From Pedobacter sp. (GTDB lineage: Bacteria > Bacteroidota > Bacteroidia > Sphingobacteriales > Sphingobacteriaceae): DNA of 59,489 bases. Position 1 is the stretch's first letter. The number at the start of each line of letters is the position of its first letter. The notes beneath the pieces are model-generated. The model was not told where the DNA came from. It saw only the letters and a program-made list of their open reading frames with translations, and searched no databases. The stretch spans positions 1,011,440 to 1,070,928 of the forward strand of contig JAVHXV010000001.1 in assembly GCA_031119475.1 (NCBI GenBank). Direction: 5' to 3'. The position numbers and the translations under genes were made by a program. Positions 9,237-17,561 of the stretch are shown here, in pieces.

Positions 9237-10364
9237 ATGAAAAAATATCTGTTCCTAATTTTACTTGCGCTGCCTTTTATGGCTGTTGCGCAAAAAACAT
9301 ATACCTTAAATGGAACCATACCCGGTATACAGGACCCTTCCAAAGCCTATCTTGTACTTCTTAAAAATGGAGCATGGAAGGAAGTCGACTCTACTGAAAT
9401 TAAAAATGGAAAATTCCAGTTCAAAGGCAGTGTTGATGAACCACAGCCTGCCCTGGTAGCGGTCAGGAAAATCGGCATGCAGGCAGCAAATACACGCGAT
9501 TCACAAGATTTTCTTATCGAAAATTCAATGATTACAATAACTGGAAATGATAGGATCAGTGGTGCAAAGATCAGCGGATCGGTTGCTGATCGTGAAAACA
9601 GGGAGCGGGAAGCATTGATGAAGCCTGTTACGGCCAAAATTATGCAGCTCCAGAACGAATATGGTAAAAAAGATGCAAATGGCGCCTACATCAAGTCTAT
9701 GGAAGAGCGTAAAATGGCTGGAGATAGCATTCAAAAGCTGGTAGCGATGAACAAAGACATCAATCAGAAATTTGCAGAAACGCATTTGAATTCATTCGCT
9801 GGACTCTATACCTTCTACCTGTACGTTCTTGATAGCAAATTTGAAGCTGCCAAAGTAGAGCCGCTGTTTCATCGCTTTTCAGCTGATCTTCAGGCCTCCC
9901 CTCTTGGCAAACGCACCGTAGAAAAAATAGAGATCGGCAAACGTCGTCAGGCCGGTGCCAAAGCAACAGATTTTACCCAAAACGACCAAAATGGCAAGCC
10001 TTTTACGCTTTCTTCATTAAGGGGTAAATATGTTCTGGTGGATTTCTGGGCAAGCTGGTGCATCCCGTGCAGGGCCGAAAATCCGAATGTGGTGAAAGCC
10101 TACAATGCACTAAAGGATAAAAATTTCGAGATCGTAAGCGTTTCGTTAGATGCAGGCAAGGAACAATGGTTAGAGGCCATCAAAAAAGATGGCATGCCGT
10201 GGATCCATGTGAGCGACCTTAAATATTGGAAAAATGAAGTGGCCGTGATGTATGGAATCAATTCTGTACCTCAAAATATCCTGGTGAACCCACAAGGTAT
10301 GATCGTGGCCAAAAATCTCAGGGGCGACAACCTGCTGGAGCAGCTCAGGGCTTATATTAAATAA
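9237..10364 (+). CDS. TlpA-like thioredoxin with DUF4369 domain (copy 1)
   Basis: 375 residues with a Sec leader ending in AVAQ. The N-terminal beta-sandwich (about 20-120) is DUF4369-like. A charged helical linker (about 125-235) leads to a TlpA/AhpC-TSA thioredoxin domain (about 240-375) with active site W-C-I-P-C (Cys275 and Cys278) and a cis-Pro loop SVPQNILV. It is a predicted periplasmic disulfide reductase or oxidoreductase. It lies 31 bases after the surface lipoprotein and is paralogous to the next gene. Its partner in this operon is unknown. Confidence 0.9.
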   Translation: MKKYLFLILLALPFMAVAQKTYTLNGTIPGIQDPSKAYLVLLKNGAWKEVDSTEIKNGKFQFKGSVDEPQPALVAVRKIGMQAANTRDSQDFLIENSMITITGNDRISGAKISGSVADRENREREALMKPVTAKIMQLQNEYGKKDANGAYIKSMEERKMAGDSIQKLVAMNKDINQKFAETHLNSFAGLYTFYLYVLDSKFEAAKVEPLFHRFSADLQASPLGKRTVEKIEIGKRRQAGAKATDFTQNDQNGKPFTLSSLRGKYVLVDFWASWCIPCRAENPNVVKAYNALKDKNFEIVSVSLDAGKEQWLEAIKKDGMPWIHVSDLKYWKNEVAVMYGINSVPQNILVNPQGMIVAKNLRGDNLLEQLRAYIK

Positions 10365-10417
10365 GTTGAAGGTTGAAAGTTGAAAGTTGAAGGTTTAAAG
10401 TTGAAGGTTTAAAGTTA
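10365..10417. repeat. Heptamer array GTTGAAA/GTTTAAA type
   Basis: Seven degenerate 7-bp units (GTTGAAG, GTTGAAA, GTTTAAA) begin at the stop codon of the first TlpA gene and fill the gap to the second. The array lies inside the predicted operon, so it would be transcribed. Confidence 0.85.
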
Positions 10418-10429
10418 AAATTATAGAAA

Positions 10430-11560
10430 ATGAAATTTAGGATTAAAGGATTGCTTGCCATCGTATTGTGTACCACTGCGAGCTTTTGTATGGCGCAAGA
10501 CAAGTTCACGGTGGCGGGAACACTATCCCAGACAGGGAACGATAAAATGATACTGCTCAGCTATGTGAATAGTGCAGGAAAAAATGCAAAGGACAGTGCG
10601 TTGGTAAAAGATGGAAAGTTTGTGATCAACGGGACTACAGCTTTTGGAAATCGTGCCTACCTCGAACTTAGGCCGATTGCCAAAGACACCACAAAAAAGC
10701 GTCGTGCAGTAGATTTTAAAGAGTTTTATCTTGAAAAGGGTACAACTACGGTAACTGGCACCGACCAGATGGCAACTGCAACTGTTTCGGGCACCAAAGT
10801 ACAAAGTGAAAATCTAGACTACCATGCTAAAATGGATCCATTGCAAGACCAGTATAAAAAAATAGTAGATCGCTATTACAAGGCCAAGGCGGCGAAGGAT
10901 TCCGTTGAATTGAAGCAGATTTCGGTCGATGCAAAGCCGTTGATGGCGCAGATGGAGTCGACATTGGATGATTTTATCAGTGGGCATCCAGATTCGTATG
11001 TTACGGGAGATTTGGTTTTGGGCAACAGAATGGCCGTAATCGATGTCGTTAAATTTGATCCGATCTATCAAAAATTGGGCAAAAATGTACTTGCCAGTTT
11101 TACTGGAAAGAAGATTACCGAAAAGTATATCAAGGCCAAACAGTTTGCCATTGGAAAAAGCATCGATTTTACGCTACCTGATGCGAAAGGTAATGAATTT
11201 AAGCTTTCCTCGCTAAAAGGTAAATATGTACTTGTTGATTTTTGGGCGAGCTGGTGTGTCCCTTGTCGCGCAGAAAACCCCTTTCTTTTAAAAGCTTATA
11301 GCGAACTTAAGGACAGAAATTTCCAGATTGTAGGTGTTTCATTAGACGATAACAAGGCCAATTGGCTAAAGGCAGTCGAGATGGACAAGCTACCTTGGAC
11401 CCAGGTGAGCGATGTAAAGGGCTTTCAGACCGAAGTTGCGGTCAGGTTCGGCATTACGGCCATTCCACAAAATGTACTGATCGATCCTGATGGAAAAGTT
11501 ATTGCAAAAGACCTTCGTGGTGAAGATGTGAACAAAAAAATCGCAGCTTACCTGAAATAG
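10430..11560 (+). CDS. TlpA-like thioredoxin with DUF4369 domain (copy 2)
   Basis: 376 residues, same layout as the preceding paralogue: Sec leader ending in SFCMAQ, DUF4369-like beta domain, helical linker and C-terminal thioredoxin domain with W-C-V-P-C (Cys276 and Cys279) and cis-Pro loop AIPQNVLI. The copies match strongly around the active site (YVLVDFWASWC) and diverge in the N-terminal half. That suggests an old tandem duplication with different partners. It is the last gene of the operon: a terminator follows within 30 bases. Confidence 0.9.
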   Translation: MKFRIKGLLAIVLCTTASFCMAQDKFTVAGTLSQTGNDKMILLSYVNSAGKNAKDSALVKDGKFVINGTTAFGNRAYLELRPIAKDTTKKRRAVDFKEFYLEKGTTTVTGTDQMATATVSGTKVQSENLDYHAKMDPLQDQYKKIVDRYYKAKAAKDSVELKQISVDAKPLMAQMESTLDDFISGHPDSYVTGDLVLGNRMAVIDVVKFDPIYQKLGKNVLASFTGKKITEKYIKAKQFAIGKSIDFTLPDAKGNEFKLSSLKGKYVLVDFWASWCVPCRAENPFLLKAYSELKDRNFQIVGVSLDDNKANWLKAVEMDKLPWTQVSDVKGFQTEVAVRFGITAIPQNVLIDPDGKVIAKDLRGEDVNKKIAAYLK

Positions 11561-11585
11561 AAATGGTGAATAATGGTTAATTAGG

Positions 11586-11614
11586 GGCTTCCAGCGTATG
11601 TTGGGAGCCTTTTT
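11586..11614 (+). terminator. Intrinsic terminator of the first Sus-type operon
   Basis: An eight-pair stem (11586-11593 with 11602-11609, one G-U pair) is closed by an eight-base loop and followed by TTTTT. It sits 25 bases after the second TlpA stop. Confidence 0.8.
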
Positions 11615-11618
11615 GCTT

Positions 11619-11669
11619 GGTTGTAATTGGTTAACTGGTTAACTGGTGAATTGCTTAATTGTTTAATTG
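11619..11669. repeat. Octamer array GGTTAACT type
   Basis: About six degenerate 8-bp units (GGTTAACT, GGTGAATT, GTTTAATT). The array runs directly into the 29-bp hairpin at 11670-11698. The same arrangement recurs at 46979-47081. Confidence 0.85.
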
Positions 11670-11698
11670 CCCTGTAGTAACACAAGTGTACTACAGGG
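11670..11698. repeat. 29-bp extragenic hairpin, copy 1
   Basis: A perfect 9-bp inverted repeat CCCTGTAGT / ACTACAGGG surrounds 11 bases that contain a smaller CAC/GTG pairing. A second copy at 47053-47081 has the same length with a paired T-A to C-G change. No T-tract follows, so it is not a simple terminator. Confidence 0.8.
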
Positions 11699-11785
11699 AC
11701 TGTGAGCAGCCAACTGTATTGTTGTTTAGTTGTTTGGCTGATTAGGTGGTTAGGCCAATCGCTTTGGGCTTTTCGCTTTCAACTA

Positions 11786-11904
11786 CTCTCGATACTCGAT
11801 ATGCCAAAGGCACCCCTGCGGGGCTTGATACCTGATACTTGATACCTGATACTTGATACTTTTAACTTTTAACTTTTAACTTTTAACTTTTAACTTTTAA
11901 CTTA
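11786..11904. repeat. GATACCT-type units followed by CTTTTAA heptamers
   Basis: Degenerate CTCGATA/CTTGATACCTGATA units (11786-11860) are interrupted by a short GC-rich CCCCTGCGGGG hairpin near 11813-11823. They are followed by six nearly perfect CTTTTAA heptamers (about 11858-11903). Together with the hairpin and octamers upstream, this explains most of the 394-base gap 11561-11954; no gene is evident in it. Confidence 0.85.
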
Positions 11905-11954
11905 AAAACAAACTGTCCGCATTGCTGTTTTGAAGGAAATAATCTTCAATAAGG

Positions 11955-12200
11955 ATGGATAGACAGGAGCTTGAACTTTTTAGACAGGAATTTTCTGAAT
12001 ATTACGATGATCATGTAGTGGTGACCGATCTGGATTCAATGGGAAATATGGTAGTCTATACCAGTCCGTACAAGAGTTTCGATGAAGTCATCCTCTATCT
12101 CTGTGAACATTTGCCTTATACCATCCATTTTGATGATCATCTGGATATCTATCTCTACCAGTTTGGCACGAATGGCTGTATCAGGCTCGGTATCAATTAA
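11955..12200 (+). CDS. Small acidic protein of unknown function
   Basis: 81 residues, no signal peptide or membrane segment, acidic and rich in Asp and Tyr (for example FSEYYDDHVVVTDLDSMGN and YTIHFDDHLDIYLYQFG). I do not recognise a family. The gene is probably real: it has an ATG start, a normal composition, and the DoxX-type gene follows after only seven bases, suggesting co-transcription. It may be a soluble partner or an unrelated small protein. Confidence 0.6.
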   Translation: MDRQELELFRQEFSEYYDDHVVVTDLDSMGNMVVYTSPYKSFDEVILYLCEHLPYTIHFDDHLDIYLYQFGTNGCIRLGIN

Positions 12201-12207
12201 CAGGCGC

Positions 12208-12630
12208 ATGGACAATCCTAGCAGAACGGCAGCTACTTCCTCATTGCAAAAATTCTTTAGCGTAGTGTTGGGCTTATTGATGATCTTGGCTGCCTTAGGC
12301 CACTTTACGTTTCAGCGGAGCGCGTTCCAGGCACAGGTTCCCGATTGGGTACCCCTTGAGAAAGATCTGACCGTCATCTTATCTGGAGTTGTAGAATTGA
12401 TTCTTGGTCTGGCCCTTTTATTTTGGAAAAGAAGGCAGACTATCGGGATTATCTTAGCTATTTTTTACGTATTGGTGTTTCCTGGTAATTTAGCACAGTA
12501 CACCAACCATATTGATGCCTTCGGACTCGATACAGATTCCAAACGATTGATCAGGCTTTTCTTTCAGCCTATCTTGATTTTCTGGGCCTTGTGGTCAACA
12601 GGGGTTTTCAACAAAAAGCGGATCAGCTGA
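12208..12630 (+). CDS. DoxX-like four-helix membrane protein
   Basis: 140 residues from the ATG at 12208; an in-frame start at 12082 would overlap the preceding gene out of frame and is less likely. Four predicted membrane helices: about 13-35, 50-72, 75-95 and 113-133. The pattern AALGHFTFQ near the first helix and the GxxELxLGLAL second helix fit the DoxX/SURF4-like family. It is an inner-membrane protein of unclear role. Its stop codon abuts the stop of the convergent gene at 12631. Confidence 0.75.
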   Translation: MDNPSRTAATSSLQKFFSVVLGLLMILAALGHFTFQRSAFQAQVPDWVPLEKDLTVILSGVVELILGLALLFWKRRQTIGIILAIFYVLVFPGNLAQYTNHIDAFGLDTDSKRLIRLFFQPILIFWALWSTGVFNKKRIS

Positions 12631-13557
12631 TCAGCTTAAAAAGTCATCTACTGTTCGATAAGCTGCTATAACAGCCAATTCCCCTTCTTTGCCAGCCTTT
12701 GAGTTGCCATGCTCCATGCCCATTACACCTTTATATCCTTTTTGGTGGAGGTGCTTAAATAAGTTTTTGTAATTGATTTCTCCTGTTGTGGGTTCCTTCC
12801 TCCCTGGGTTATCGCCAATCTGGATATAGGCAATCTCATCCCAACAGCGGTCTAGTGTTTTGATCAGGTCACCTTCCGTTCGCTGCATGTGATAAATATC
12901 ATATAATATTTTACAGGATGGGCTCTGTACGGCCTTGCAAACCGCATAGGTTTCATTTGTTTTTTGTAGGAAAAGCTCAGGGGTGTCGCTTAAGGTTTCC
13001 AATACCATGATCAATCCATGGGGCTCAAATATGGCCGCGCCTGCGCGCATGGCATCTATTACGTTGGCAAACTGGTTACCATAAGGAAGATTGCGCTCAT
13101 AAAAGCCAGGAACCACGGTAAGCCATTTGGCATTACAGCGTTTAGCAGCTTCAACAGCCCGGTTACAGGTTTCTACAAATCTGTCCTTAAATTCCTTTTT
13201 CCCGGTGGTGAGGGATGTTTTCCAATTATCGCCACCATCTACAACAAAAACGCCCATTCTCATGCCGAGTTTGGCCAACAGGTTTCCGATTTTCTCCTGT
13301 TCTTCCACGGTGCGCTTCAGATAATTGTTATCTTCGATCGCACGGAAACCCTTGTCGTACATAAACTGGATCTGGTCCAAAAAGTCTTTCCCTGCATGGT
13401 TCTGGAACATTCCCTGATGTGGGGCGTAATCTAGATTAAATACCTTATCCTTTTGGTCAATGATGCTCTTCTCCATCAGACTGGCTTTTGTGGTCAGTCC
13501 GGCACCTACCGCTCCCAGTGTCAGTACCCCATTTCGCAAAAATTCACTTCTTTTCAT
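12631..13557 (-). CDS. TIM-barrel sugar isomerase (hydroxypyruvate isomerase-like) with Tat-like leader
   Basis: 308 residues. The N-terminus KRSEFLRNGVLTLGAVGAG resembles a weak twin-arginine leader. The rest is an AP endonuclease family 2 TIM barrel close to hydroxypyruvate isomerases: metal and substrate ligands are suggested by VLETLSD, ILYDIYHMQ, YIQIGDNPGR and MGMEHG. Known activities of the family include isomerisation or epimerisation of keto-sugars, and some members act with Gfo/Idh and DUF1080 proteins on 3-keto-sugars. It is the last gene of the minus-strand unit headed at 20280, which carries a LacI operator. Confidence 0.82.
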   Translation of the reverse strand: MKRSEFLRNGVLTLGAVGAGLTTKASLMEKSIIDQKDKVFNLDYAPHQGMFQNHAGKDFLDQIQFMYDKGFRAIEDNNYLKRTVEEQEKIGNLLAKLGMRMGVFVVDGGDNWKTSLTTGKKEFKDRFVETCNRAVEAAKRCNAKWLTVVPGFYERNLPYGNQFANVIDAMRAGAAIFEPHGLIMVLETLSDTPELFLQKTNETYAVCKAVQSPSCKILYDIYHMQRTEGDLIKTLDRCWDEIAYIQIGDNPGRKEPTTGEINYKNLFKHLHQKGYKGVMGMEHGNSKAGKEGELAVIAAYRTVDDFLS

Positions 13558-13619
13558 TGAATTAACAGTTAATGCTTTTCTAAATTAATATTTTAATTTA
13601 AAGATTAAAATAGCGGCAG

Positions 13620-14558
13620 CTAGCCCTTAAAAAATTCGGGCAGCAATGCTCTGGCAATTTCCCTTGCTGAAGGTACATCTGCTTCGGGTATGCCACGATA
13701 GGGCCATCTCAGTCGGGTAGGAATCTCAATGTATCCACCTACTGCAGCTAAAAATTTGTCGAGTGCTGGGCTGGAATAACCCGCGTTTGCGTAAGGAAAA
13801 ATACATTGCCGAAAAAATTCCAGCAGCTGTTCCTGAATGCGCAGTGCCTCCTCTATATCCGTAGACATCAGTTGCCAATGCCATTGTGCAGCGGCCGCAT
13901 TGATGCAGGCGATATTGGAATACGCTCCGGCCGCAATGCCAGTTTTTACGCCACTGGCCAAAAAATGTCCGGGGATAAAGATCGATAGATGTCCTGCATG
14001 TGTTTTCATTTCATCCTCCCATTCGCTTCCCCTGCTCAGTACTTTTGTTCCGATCAAGGTTGGAACGGCCGATTTAAACTTGGCATAGTCTATTGGCTTA
14101 AGCTCCAGTTTCGCATGGGGCGGATTATAGAGCACAAGCGGAATTCCATTGGCCTCCGACTCCATCTTTGTTAAAAATTGGAGCTGTTCTTCACCAGATA
14201 GGACTACCCAATCTGGCATGATCACCTGAAAAGCATCAGGCTTAAGACTTACCGTACGTTTCATCCGCTGGAGCGAAATGATGGGTGATGGATGGCTGCA
14301 GCCAACCTGAAAACGCGTGCCAGCCTTCGTACATTTTATAGCCAACAGCTCAGCTATCCGGTCGAACTCTGCTTCTGTCTGGTTATGGAATTCCCCTGCT
14401 GTACCATTTGAATAAATTCCATCTACTTTTGCGGAAATCAACCTATCGATCTCAGTTTCCAACAAATTAAAATCAATGCTTTGGTCGGCACAGATGGGCA
14501 GCAAAAGCGTAGCCCAATTGCCCCTTAAGTTACTAGCTGTTAACTTCTCCTTTTCCAT
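13620..14558 (-). CDS. Dihydrodipicolinate synthase (DapA)/NAL-family aldolase
   Basis: 312 residues from the ATG at 14558 (an in-frame ATG at 14579 adds seven residues). A class I aldolase TIM barrel: substrate loop GIYSNGTAGEF, catalytic Tyr in VLYNPP and a Schiff-base Lys in LIGTKVLS. It is too divergent for a DapA housekeeping call. Family members cleave or form ketoacids such as KDG, KDPG or N-acetylneuraminate. Placed between an isomerase and a putative lyase/esterase operon, it may split an unsaturated-uronate or aldonate-derived ketoacid; this is inference. Confidence 0.82.
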   Translation of the reverse strand: MEKEKLTASNLRGNWATLLLPICADQSIDFNLLETEIDRLISAKVDGIYSNGTAGEFHNQTEAEFDRIAELLAIKCTKAGTRFQVGCSHPSPIISLQRMKRTVSLKPDAFQVIMPDWVVLSGEEQLQFLTKMESEANGIPLVLYNPPHAKLELKPIDYAKFKSAVPTLIGTKVLSRGSEWEDEMKTHAGHLSIFIPGHFLASGVKTGIAAGAYSNIACINAAAAQWHWQLMSTDIEEALRIQEQLLEFFRQCIFPYANAGYSSPALDKFLAAVGGYIEIPTRLRWPYRGIPEADVPSAREIARALLPEFFKG

Positions 14559-14661
14559 GTGATTACCTAATTTAATCATTACTAGAATTCCCGCTCACAA
14601 TCCGTAAATATGTTTAGGAATTGCGAAAAATATAATCACGTGTCAAGTCTGATGGACTATC

Positions 14662-15027
14662 TTACCTTAACCTGGGCTTCCTCGGAAAATAGACCAGATA
14701 GAGTGCAATAATGGTCAGCAACAGCTGAAGTATGGTTGTAGCCAGATAGAGGTTGCCCGCATGGGCCAAATGATACACCACCATAATCCGATAGGCACTC
14801 CTGACCAGAAGGATCCATAGCAGGTACCTGCTCAGATCAAAGCGCCGTTTAATCAGCACAAAAGAAAGATAACGCAAGAGCACTATGGCAAAGGCAATCA
14901 GCGTATCGGCAAGATCATCTACCCCATGCAGAAAGATATTGATCAACCCTACGGCCGAAGTCGCTAGCATCAGGTATGCAGCCACTGTATAACTGCTCAG
15001 GAAACGGAACTTATCCTTTTGGACCAT
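14662..15027 (-). CDS. Small integral membrane protein of unknown function
   Basis: 121 residues with four predicted membrane helices (about 10-32, 38-60, 64-85 and 92-114) and a basic C-terminus (FPRKPRLR). No family recognised. It lies 82 bases upstream of the aldolase gene on the same strand, and an octamer array separates it from the SGNH gene, so membership of the operon is uncertain. Confidence 0.6.
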   Translation of the reverse strand: MVQKDKFRFLSSYTVAAYLMLATSAVGLINIFLHGVDDLADTLIAFAIVLLRYLSFVLIKRRFDLSRYLLWILLVRSAYRIMVVYHLAHAGNLYLATTILQLLLTIIALYLVYFPRKPRLR

Positions 15028-15066
15028 GGACTATCTTTAGTTTGCTAAGGTACAAAAGTTTATGAT

Positions 15067-15120
15067 AGTTGGTTTGGTTAATTGGTTAACTGGTGAATTG
15101 GTTACCTGGTTAAATTGTTC
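15067..15120. repeat. Octamer array GGTTAACT type
   Basis: About six degenerate 8-bp units (GGTTAATT, GGTTAACT, GGTGAATT, GGTTACCT). Same word family as 11619-11669 and 46979-47052, here without the 29-bp hairpin. Confidence 0.85.
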
Positions 15121-15130
15121 TATTGCCGGA

Positions 15131-16249
15131 TTATTTGTTCAAAATCTTTTTAAGTATTTTTTCATAGCCTTGCGCATATCTCAACATGCCTAAATCGGAG
15201 GGGTGGGTACCATCAACCGTTCCATCGGTTCCCATATCTACTTGGTCTGCCGGAAGGACATACACGCCTTTTACACCCTCTTTTTGCAGGGCTGCGTATG
15301 CTTGGCGCGATGCCGTGTTCAAGGCCCGGATTCCTGCTGAAGTGGATATGTTCATCCGATTTTCTGTAAAGCCAGAATGTTCTGTTAAAAGAATCGGTGT
15401 ATTTGTATGTTTGGCCCTTAATATTTTAACTGCCGCTATAATCTTGTTTTTAACCACAAGTGCGGTACTATCAGATGAGGCATTGAGATTAGGCAAACAA
15501 TCCAGCACAAAAATACTGGCATCAATTTCATTTACCAGATCTACCACTTCCTTTTCCAGGCGGCCATTACCAGAAAAAGCTAAGTTGGTTACCGGAGTAT
15601 GCAGATTGCGCTCTAAAATTGCGGTCCAAGCCATACCAGGCCTCGATGCACATCCGCCCTGCGCTATGGATGTACCATATACCACAATCGGCTTTTGCTG
15701 ATCTGGGGGAAGCGCAACAAAAGTAGCTCCTTCCTCAACTCCGATTTCGAGCCAATTTACGGTATTGTAGAGGGGCAGAAATAAGGTATAGGTTCTGCCA
15801 TCCCTATAGTTTGATTTATCGAGTGTGAGGTTGTTAAAATCGTATGTAATCGTATCGGCAAATTTGTATTTTCCTGGCGCCCATGCCCATGTACCGTCTG
15901 CATTGGCCGCATAGAGATCAACTCCAGATCTTCCAGTTGCCGGAAAGTGGTCCATGGCATAACTCTTAGCCGCAACCAGATACCTCACCTTAATGTGGTT
16001 TGCATTGGTCTTAAATCGGATTTTTAAGCCTGCCGCATTGCGGGATAATGCCCATACTTCCTGTCTGACCAATTTTTGGGCCCTAGCAGGAAAGCGATCA
16101 TAAAAACTGCCGACTTCTTTCGGCCACTCTTGGCCACCGATGACAGCGAAGCTACTTGTTTTGGGGTTCCACCATTTCAATTGCTCATTTACCTGGGCAA
16201 AAGCATGTACATGTAAAACCATAAAAAATATAAAAATCCCTTTTTTCAT
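15131..16249 (-). CDS. SGNH/GDSL-fold esterase
   Basis: 372 residues with a Sec leader ending in HAFAQ. An N-terminal jelly-roll-like domain (about 30-175) precedes an SGNH hydrolase domain (about 185-370): block I VVYGTSIAQGG with the nucleophile Ser, block II Gly in AFSGNGRL, block III Asn in CLPNLNASS and block V DGTHPSDLGM with catalytic Asp and His. It is predicted to remove acyl or acetyl groups from a glycan in the periplasm or at the surface. It follows the propeller and beta-helix genes in one operon. Confidence 0.87.
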   Translation of the reverse strand: MKKGIFIFFMVLHVHAFAQVNEQLKWWNPKTSSFAVIGGQEWPKEVGSFYDRFPARAQKLVRQEVWALSRNAAGLKIRFKTNANHIKVRYLVAAKSYAMDHFPATGRSGVDLYAANADGTWAWAPGKYKFADTITYDFNNLTLDKSNYRDGRTYTLFLPLYNTVNWLEIGVEEGATFVALPPDQQKPIVVYGTSIAQGGCASRPGMAWTAILERNLHTPVTNLAFSGNGRLEKEVVDLVNEIDASIFVLDCLPNLNASSDSTALVVKNKIIAAVKILRAKHTNTPILLTEHSGFTENRMNISTSAGIRALNTASRQAYAALQKEGVKGVYVLPADQVDMGTDGTVDGTHPSDLGMLRYAQGYEKILKKILNK

Positions 16250-16289
16250 CTGTTAGTTTATTTAGATATGGGCCAGTATAGATTAACCA

Positions 16290-17561
16290 TTATTTACTTG
16301 CAGCCAAAACGTTTATTCTTAAATCTGTATCAAATTTAGTGTAATGCTGATAATGTCCGGTCATCCAGAGCACAATTGGTTTTTTTCCAGGATATTTACC
16401 AGCAACTACAGGGCGATAATTATTTTCTTTAGAATTTGAGGTCAGCTGTTCTGACCCCCACTTTTTACCTTTCTTTTTCCAATGTTCCAGTTCAAAAAAT
16501 GGCCCATCTTTTTTGGCCAGATATACGTTTGATGGATCGTTATGGTCCAAGGAAATTCCACCAGAATAAAATGGTTCTGTATTTTTTACCCCTTCTGGCA
16601 CCACACACATTGAGGGACCGCCCTTGGTCAGTTCTTCATCCTGCCACTGCTTGCCATTCCATTTTGCATAATGGTAGCGGTGATCATTTTCCAGGGGATA
16701 CCTGGTGTAGACCATGATCGGCCTGTTGTTTTGATCGAGCGCGATATCCGAAATCCAGGCCCTGATCTTGCTCGCCGTCGCATCGTATACCTTATTGACT
16801 TCTTTTGGAGCAATTGGCAGCTGGGACAGGGTTTTGATCAGTTTTCCATCTGTCTGATAAAAACTGCCGTTCTGGTAATAGATGTGGTACAGCGAGTTGG
16901 TGGGTTCACTGGTCGGATGTCCATCCGTAAATGCAAAATCTATTCGATTCTTGTTGTCGGAGCAAACTTTTAGATAAGGCCTGTTATTGGTGTTTTTATT
17001 CTCGATCAAAGGGATACTTTTGCTCCAGGTCTCTCCCAAATCGTCGCTAAAAGAAAGCGTGGGCCGCCAATCAGAGCCCCTCCAGAACATAAAGATCCGG
17101 TTGTTTTCGCCCTTTAACATCACAGGATGGCTATAGGTAATCTTTTTACCGCCAAAAGGAATGACCCGCTCCGCTTCCCATGCACTGATATCTTCGGCGT
17201 ACTTGCTCTTCCGCATAAAAAAACGCCCATTGTGTTCGGTATAAAATGTCAATAGCTTTCCATCTGGAAGAAACAGTATGGAAGGTACGTTATGGTCGTC
17301 TATCTGCAATTTTTCGTGCAGTACAAAATTACTTACTGTTTTGGTTTTTTGGTTTCTGGCGCTGATCATCACATCACCTTTGCTGTTTACATAGGCAAAA
17401 TACACTTGTTGCACCTTACCGGCATGATATATTGCCCGTGGATCGGAATACCAGCACCAAGAGGCATCTTTGGCCACAAGTGAATAATCTTGTGCAATTG
17501 CGCCAGAGGTGCACAAAAACAAGAAAATAAATAGGGCTGAATATTTGTTTAATGTTCTCAT
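16290..17561 (-). CDS. BNR-4 type beta-propeller protein, putative polysaccharide lyase or hydrolase
   Basis: 423 residues with a Sec leader ending in GAIAQ. The fold is a BNR-type propeller: WCWYSDPRAIYHAGKVQQV at the start, repeated blades with FSDDLGETW, and conserved polar pockets such as DDHNVPSI and YSHPVML. BNR-4 propellers include several polysaccharide lyases and related carbohydrate-active proteins; which reaction applies here cannot be told from sequence. Its start overlaps the stop of the upstream beta-helix gene by four bases (ATGA), so the two are translationally coupled. Confidence 0.75.
   Translation of the reverse strand: MRTLNKYSALFIFLFLCTSGAIAQDYSLVAKDASWCWYSDPRAIYHAGKVQQVYFAYVNSKGDVMISARNQKTKTVSNFVLHEKLQIDDHNVPSILFLPDGKLLTFYTEHNGRFFMRKSKYAEDISAWEAERVIPFGGKKITYSHPVMLKGENNRIFMFWRGSDWRPTLSFSDDLGETWSKSIPLIENKNTNNRPYLKVCSDNKNRIDFAFTDGHPTSEPTNSLYHIYYQNGSFYQTDGKLIKTLSQLPIAPKEVNKVYDATASKIRAWISDIALDQNNRPIMVYTRYPLENDHRYHYAKWNGKQWQDEELTKGGPSMCVVPEGVKNTEPFYSGGISLDHNDPSNVYLAKKDGPFFELEHWKKKGKKWGSEQLTSNSKENNYRPVVAGKYPGKKPIVLWMTGHYQHYTKFDTDLRINVLAASK

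Noticed and set aside
12625..12640. Bidirectional terminator between the DoxX-like gene and the convergent isomerase gene
   Set aside because: The palindrome GATCAGCTGATC there has no T-tract on either side and mostly lies within coding sequence.
13620..14558. N-acetylneuraminate lyase, making this a sialic acid locus
   Set aside because: No sialidase, NanE epimerase or sialic acid transporter is present. The DapA family is too broad to assign this substrate.
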